DNA of 19,933 bases from an uncultured Muribaculaceae bacterium (GTDB lineage Bacteria > Bacteroidota > Bacteroidia > Bacteroidales > Muribaculaceae): the NCBI GenBank assembly GCA_910579845.1, contig CAJTWL010000037.1:1-19933 (forward strand), in the 5' to 3' direction. Made by a program: the position numbers and the translations under genes. Below, piece after piece: positions 15,918-19,933 of the stretch (positions are counted from its first letter, which is position 1; each line of letters begins with the position of its first letter). The notes beneath the pieces are model-generated. The model was not told the origin of the DNA. It worked only from the letters and a program-made list of their open reading frames with translations, and ran no database searches.

Positions 15918-18900
15918 TTAGAACTTAGCTGTAAGCTGGAATGATACGGTTCTTGACGGGACATAGAAACGACCCTGTCCACCCTTGAAACCATATTGCG
16001 GGTTCATCCCCTTACGTCTTGTGGCGACAAATACATTGTCGATGGAGACACCGATATTCAGATTCTGCATCGCCATTGCATGCGACCAGCTCTTCGGGAA
16101 ATCGTATGACAGGTTCACATTCTTCAGGCAAAGATAATTGCTGCTTGTGAGCCAGCGCGAGCTTGTCGCATTGTTCTCCGTAGAATAATCGGCACAGAGC
16201 TGGGGAACTCCATTCGGATCTATTCTGTCCGGACTGTCGGCTGTCATCCCTGCAGGAGCCGCCGTCCATGATTTGAGCACATCCTTATGGAGCGCACGTG
16301 CTACAGAACCGGCAGACATCAGCCCCTGATAGTTGCCGTCATAAGTCTTTCCTCCGAGGCTATAAGTGAAAAGCATTCCGAAACTGATACCTTTCCAGTT
16401 GAGTCCTGTGCCGAAAGAGCCGTAGACTGTCGGCAACGCTGTCCCGCAGATCTTCTTGGTCGCGTATGCGGTATTGCTGGTGTAATACTTGCCATCCTGT
16501 TCTATGAATACCGATTTGCCGTTTGCGGCGTCGGCGCGCGCTGACGCCACATAGGAATTGTAAGTATTCTCATTGTAAATTTTCTCGCCTCTGTCGTTGT
16601 ATTCCATAAAATCCGGAGAGTGAGGGTCGATTCCATACATCGACTGACCTGTCAGCCGGTCTACACCAGCCCAGTCGAAATATACATGCTCATAGATACT
16701 CTTCCCCTGAAAAAGACCCTGCGCCGGAAGGTCACGCCCGTCGGGAAGTTTCTTTATTGTATTCTTCAGGAAAGTGGCATCGATATTGAAATTCCATTTC
16801 AGGTTGGCGTTGCGTATTATGTCCACACCGAACTGAAGCTCCCAGCCGGTATTGTTCATTGTCGCGAGGTTACGCCAGATTGTAGGGTTGTTGCCAGTTT
16901 CATCATCGGAAACTATAGTACCTACCGAACTCGGCAAAGTCATCTTGAACAGAAGATCCGAGTTGCGTTTGTTAAAGAAACCTACACTGAAGGTGAAGCG
17001 GTCATCAAAAAGCGCGCCCTCAAGTGCGGCGTCCACTGTCTTTGTCGACTCCCATTTGAGATTCTCAGTGCCGTATGATGTAGGGACAAGTGTAGTTACC
17101 GCACCGCCGTCATATGTACTCCAGCCATAGAGGCTGTAATGCGCATATGCGGGAGCCGACTGGTCATTGCCTACAGAACCGTAATCGGCACGCAGTTTCA
17201 GATAAGAGAGCCATGACACATCCTGCAGGAATTTCTCCTTTGAGAGCATCCAGCTTGCGCCTACACTCCAGAATGTACCCCAGCGGTAGCCCTTGCTGAA
17301 ACGGGAACTTCCGTCTCTTCGTACAGATGCCTCTCCGTAATACTTCTGGTCATAATTGTAACGGACGCGACCCAGATAGGACTCTGTGCGTATCTGCGTA
17401 TATCCAGATGTGCCGTAGTCCATCACAGCAAAGTTGTTCAGATCGATGTGATCCGGAAGAGTCTGTCCGGTCTTGCGGATGAAGTCGTATTTTGTCTCGT
17501 AGTTGTAGTTCTCGTGGTCCAGAAGCACATCTATATGATTCTTGCCGTAATCATGGCTCCATGTCAGCATCTGCATGAATGTATGGCTTCGGTAATCGTC
17601 AAATTCCCGGTCTATCATACCGGAACCCGCCTGCGAACCGACAACATTGTTGTTGTATTCGAGAATATTTGTCTTTGAACGGAACATCTGCCCCTTCAGT
17701 GTGAGCTCAAAGCCGTAAGGGAGAATCGCGGTTGCGAATGCCGATCCGTCATACGCAGTCTTGTTGAAACTGTTTTTGTTCATGCGCATCTCCCATGCCA
17801 CGTTTGTTCCCTCGAGATAGCCGGCAGTGTTCCACTGCGGGTTTCCGGCTTCGTCAAGCACAAGATTGCCCTGCGCGTCGTGCACATAGTATGGATAGAT
17901 GGGAGCGAATGTTTCGGCATTGAAGGGATTGTTGACCGCATCGAGGTTATCCTCCTGCACATTGCCTGTCATAGACTCCTGCTGTGTGGCGGCAAGATTT
18001 ATACCTATCTTCAGGAACTTGGTCGGCTGGAAAGTGGCATTCAGTCGACCGTTGAAACGGTCGAAATCCGTACCGATAATATATCCGTTATCCTTCAGAT
18101 AGCCGATAGAGGCGAAGACACTCAGCTTTTCTGTTGAACCGGACGCGTTCACATTATATTCCTGACGATAGCCGGTCTTGTTTGAAATGGCTTTCCACCA
18201 GTCCAGATCCGTATATCCGGGAAGAGGATTGCCTCCTACGAACTTGCCTTGTTCGTTGAACAGTTCCGAATCACTGACCCCGTAAATATTGTTTGATGCA
18301 AAATCCTTGATAAAGTTTCTACGGTTATACTGCACGAAGAAATCACGGTCATAACCATATTGGGGAGCGTTGCACGTATAATATCTGAGATAGCCGTTTA
18401 CCTGTGAATCGAATTGTGCCTGCATCCATTCGTTGGCGCCGAGTCGGTCATAGAACGGAAGCTCTCGGTTGTTGAAACCCTGTCTGATCTGGAATGTGAC
18501 ATCTATCTTGCCCCCGTTTTTTGCTCTTTTCGTTGTGATGAGGATAACACCGTTTGCACCTCGGTTGCCGTAGAGCGCACATGAGGCGGCGTCCTTAAGC
18601 ACGGACATGGATTCGATATCGTTAGGATTCAGATCCGCGATACTGCCCTCATACGGAAAACCGTCAACAACATAAAGAGGCGCGTTGACACCGTTGATCG
18701 AGCTGAAACCGCGTATTCGTATTTCCGGAGATGATCCCGGAGTACCTGTCGAGTTGTTCACCTGTACGCCGGGAGCGTTTCCCTCAAGGGCGGAGGTGAC
18801 CGATGTTACCGGACGGGACTCGATCTCCTTGCTGCCGACCTGAGCCACAGAACCGGTCAAAGACTCCTTGTTGGCTGTTCCGTATGCGACAACAACCAGT

Positions 18901-19202
18901 TCATCCAGATCGGAAGTAGTGGAAAGCATATGGATAACCATATTGTTCTGAAGCTTGACCGTGCTCTCCTTATAGCCGATATAAGTCGCACGGACAGTAG
19001 TCACATTCTCCGGAACAGTTATTGAAAACTTGCCGTCAATGTCGGTAACGGTACCTTGACCGCCTCCGACAGGCATAATAGTAACCCCGATGAGAGGCTC
19101 ATTGTCAGACCCGTCAACCACGGTGCCCTGATACGTGGTCTGGGCCAGAAGACTCAAGCCGCAGATCGTAAGCGACACCAGGATTAAAACCAATTTTCTC
19201 AT
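15918..19202 (-). CDS. SusC/RagA-family TonB-dependent outer membrane transporter
   Basis: This 1094-aa protein has a signal peptide (about 1-20) and a carboxypeptidase-D-regulatory-like domain (about 24-95). A TonB-box-like segment LDELVVVAY (99-107) follows, then a plug domain with the SusC-specific PLYVVDGFPYEG and ALYGNRGANGVILITT. The rest is a 22-stranded barrel ending with a C-terminal Phe (QLTAKF), as outer membrane barrels do. It imports the ligand captured by SusD using TonB energy. The length is normal for the family. No anti-sigma, ECF sigma or hybrid regulator lies next to it, and no TAnnTTTG promoter was found upstream. The only marked signal in its leader is an 18-bp repeat at 19263-19280. 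Confidence 0.97.
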   Translation of the reverse strand: MRKLVLILVSLTICGLSLLAQTTYQGTVVDGSDNEPLIGVTIMPVGGGQGTVTDIDGKFSITVPENVTTVRATYIGYKESTVKLQNNMVIHMLSTTSDLDELVVVAYGTANKESLTGSVAQVGSKEIESRPVTSVTSALEGNAPGVQVNNSTGTPGSSPEIRIRGFSSINGVNAPLYVVDGFPYEGSIADLNPNDIESMSVLKDAASCALYGNRGANGVILITTKRAKNGGKIDVTFQIRQGFNNRELPFYDRLGANEWMQAQFDSQVNGYLRYYTCNAPQYGYDRDFFVQYNRRNFIKDFASNNIYGVSDSELFNEQGKFVGGNPLPGYTDLDWWKAISNKTGYRQEYNVNASGSTEKLSVFASIGYLKDNGYIIGTDFDRFNGRLNATFQPTKFLKIGINLAATQQESMTGNVQEDNLDAVNNPFNAETFAPIYPYYVHDAQGNLVLDEAGNPQWNTAGYLEGTNVAWEMRMNKNSFNKTAYDGSAFATAILPYGFELTLKGQMFRSKTNILEYNNNVVGSQAGSGMIDREFDDYRSHTFMQMLTWSHDYGKNHIDVLLDHENYNYETKYDFIRKTGQTLPDHIDLNNFAVMDYGTSGYTQIRTESYLGRVRYNYDQKYYGEASVRRDGSSRFSKGYRWGTFWSVGASWMLSKEKFLQDVSWLSYLKLRADYGSVGNDQSAPAYAHYSLYGWSTYDGGAVTTLVPTSYGTENLKWESTKTVDAALEGALFDDRFTFSVGFFNKRNSDLLFKMTLPSSVGTIVSDDETGNNPTIWRNLATMNNTGWELQFGVDIIRNANLKWNFNIDATFLKNTIKKLPDGRDLPAQGLFQGKSIYEHVYFDWAGVDRLTGQSMYGIDPHSPDFMEYNDRGEKIYNENTYNSYVASARADAANGKSVFIEQDGKYYTSNTAYATKKICGTALPTVYGSFGTGLNWKGISFGMLFTYSLGGKTYDGNYQGLMSAGSVARALHKDVLKSWTAAPAGMTADSPDRIDPNGVPQLCADYSTENNATSSRWLTSSNYLCLKNVNLSYDFPKSWSHAMAMQNLNIGVSIDNVFVATRRKGMNPQYGFKGGQGRFYVPSRTVSFQLTAKF

Positions 19203-19262
19203 ACCTATAAATAAGTTAGTTAGATAACAAACTGATAATATATTGAACTGTCAAGAAAAAAA

Positions 19263-19280
19263 ATAAGTCAAGACGAGTTC
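19263..19280 (+). repeat. Third copy of the 18-bp repeat, upstream of susC
   Basis: ATAAGTCAAGACGAGTTC is identical to the right arm at 351-368 and inverted relative to the left arm at 178-195. It ends 61 nt before the susC ATG when read toward the gene. No partner copy was found nearby. The AT-rich stretch 19203-19460 around it shows no gene and no consensus promoter. Confidence 0.85.
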
Positions 19281-19465
19281 TCTCTATCGTTCCAATGCAA
19301 TTGACCATATAATTAACAAATTTTATCAATTCCACATGAAACTTACATCTATAACATCAATTTTTATAAAATTGTTTAAAATTTATGAGAGCATATTAAA
19401 CCTGGATCAGCATTTGGAATAATGCTTTCTTTGCATTAAGGGCAGCATCCGAGAGTTGTGTTTTT

Positions 19466-19528
19466 ACGTATCAGGCTTTTACCCGACGGTTGGTGTTTTT
19501 TACGTGTCGGACTGTACCCGGCGGTTGG
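19466..19528 (+). repeat. Two imperfect tandem copies of a 27-28 bp unit
   Basis: 19466-19493 and 19502-19528 both read acgt-rtc-rg...tacccg-rcggttgg with a few substitutions and one indel, at a 36-nt period. Each is preceded by a T-run. The second copy runs into the left arm of the nested palindrome at 19520. Confidence 0.6.
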
Positions 19529-19612
19529 GAGGGGAGTTTGTCCCCAAACTCCCTTACACGACCTACTCATTTGTTTTTGGCGACTTGAGGACAAGTCGCC
19601 CTCCCAACCGCC
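19520..19612. repeat. REP-like nested palindrome (two hairpins inside a closing stem)
   Basis: A 12-bp closing stem GGCGGTTGGGAG (19520-19531) pairs perfectly with CTCCCAACCGCC (19601-19612). Inside are two perfect 9-bp hairpins: GGGAGTTTG-TCCC-CAAACTCCC (19532-19553) and GGCGACTTG-AGGA-CAAGTCGCC (19579-19600). The layout is that of a repetitive extragenic palindrome pair (BIME-like), and a fragment of a RAYT-type gene lies 77 nt downstream, the family known to mobilise such elements. Confidence 0.8.
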
Positions 19613-19689
19613 CGATAAAAATTAACTATTTTGAGTCAAAATTTCCAACACCGATATAATATTTACCGGATTCTGGGCGTTGACGGGAT

Positions 19690-19851
19690 ATGAGCATCCC
19701 TAAAGAGTTATTCTTAGACAGAAACTTACCTGTCTCGACATGGTATAGAAAACTTCCACATTGGAGTCAAATCGGCAAAGTGCAATACATAACCATGCAT
19801 CTCGCGGATTCTCTTCCACAAGAGATTCTCAAAGAATTAGAGGGTGTTTAA
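19690..19851 (+). pseudogene. N-terminal remnant of a REP-associated tyrosine transposase (RAYT, Y1 family)
   Basis: A 53-codon reading frame starts MSIPKELFLDRN and contains KLPHWSQIG and YITMHLADSLPQ. These match the start of RAYT-type Y1 transposase-like proteins, where PHW and a (T/F)xLADSLPQ segment come early in a protein of roughly 200 aa. The frame stops after KELEGV. The HUH motif and catalytic Tyr that would follow are absent from the rest of the window in any frame I read, so this is a truncated relic, or the break is due to an insertion at about 19840-19860. It sits next to a REP-like palindrome, the expected companion. Confidence 0.68.
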
Positions 19852-19911
19852 TAATAAAAGTTAAATTTGGGGCGGCTGTCTTTTGATTAAAATTCATTTA
19901 AGGCAAAGGAG

Positions 19912-19925
19912 CATAGCGGGCTATG
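19912..19925. repeat. Short perfect palindrome near the window end
   Basis: CATAGC-GG-GCTATG forms a 6-bp stem with a 2-nt centre. The stretch 19852-19933 around it has no gene. A TAAATTTG box at 19862-19869 lacks a -33 partner. Its position right after the broken RAYT frame would suit the left end of an insertion element running out of the window, but this cannot be confirmed. Confidence 0.4.
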
Positions 19926-19933
19926 TGACTGCG

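Noticed and set aside
19456..19659. Open frame of 67 codons across the palindrome region
   Set aside because: It runs through the tandem units and both hairpins; the codons are explained by the repeats.
1..19933. CRISPR array, rRNA genes, integrase or prophage genes
   Set aside because: No regularly spaced direct repeats, no rRNA-like stretch and no phage or integrase protein were seen on either strand.

Overview
The window looks like a Bacteroidales chromosome, most likely Muribaculaceae or a close relative; the family is an inference. Evidence for the order is a SusC/SusD pair, C10 and M6 secreted proteases, the DUF6452-DUF6048 gene pair, and several promoters of the Bacteroidetes form (TTTG near -33, TAnnTTTG near -7). 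Most proteins carry signal peptides or lipoboxes, so much of the window serves the cell envelope and extracellular digestion.

Layout. 1-52 is the 5' part of a tRNA-Lys gene (minus strand), cut by the window edge, with its promoter at 86-117. 141-170 is a divergent plus-strand promoter, and directly after it lies a perfect 18-bp inverted repeat (178-195 / 351-368). 396-2758 is a plus-strand operon: a polyprenol-type family 2 glycosyltransferase, a DUF6452 lipoprotein and a DUF6048 outer-membrane-like protein. 2832-5946 (minus) holds two secreted phosphatases, a calcineurin-like phosphoesterase and a histidine acid phosphatase. 6139-6960 (plus) is a secreted glycerophosphodiester phosphodiesterase. 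7034-7633 (minus) is rplU-rpmA. 7851-8906 (plus) is a choloylglycine-hydrolase-family enzyme, followed by a hairpin and a conserved small lipoprotein (8988-9506).

9515-19202 (minus) reads, in transcription order, susC, susD, a C10 cysteine protease and an M6-like metalloprotease. The two proteases end in short modules resembling type IX secretion sorting domains. The simplest reading is a protein/peptide-utilisation locus: secreted proteases cut protein and a RagAB-like SusC/SusD pair imports the peptides. No regulator of it lies inside the window.

19203-19933 has no intact gene. It holds a third exact copy of the 18-bp repeat just upstream of susC, a REP-like nested palindrome (19520-19612), and the first 53 codons of a RAYT-type (REP-associated tyrosine transposase) gene that stops early. 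The least explained signals are the 18-bp repeat, shared by the upstream regions of the glycosyltransferase operon and susC, and the palindrome/RAYT relic.
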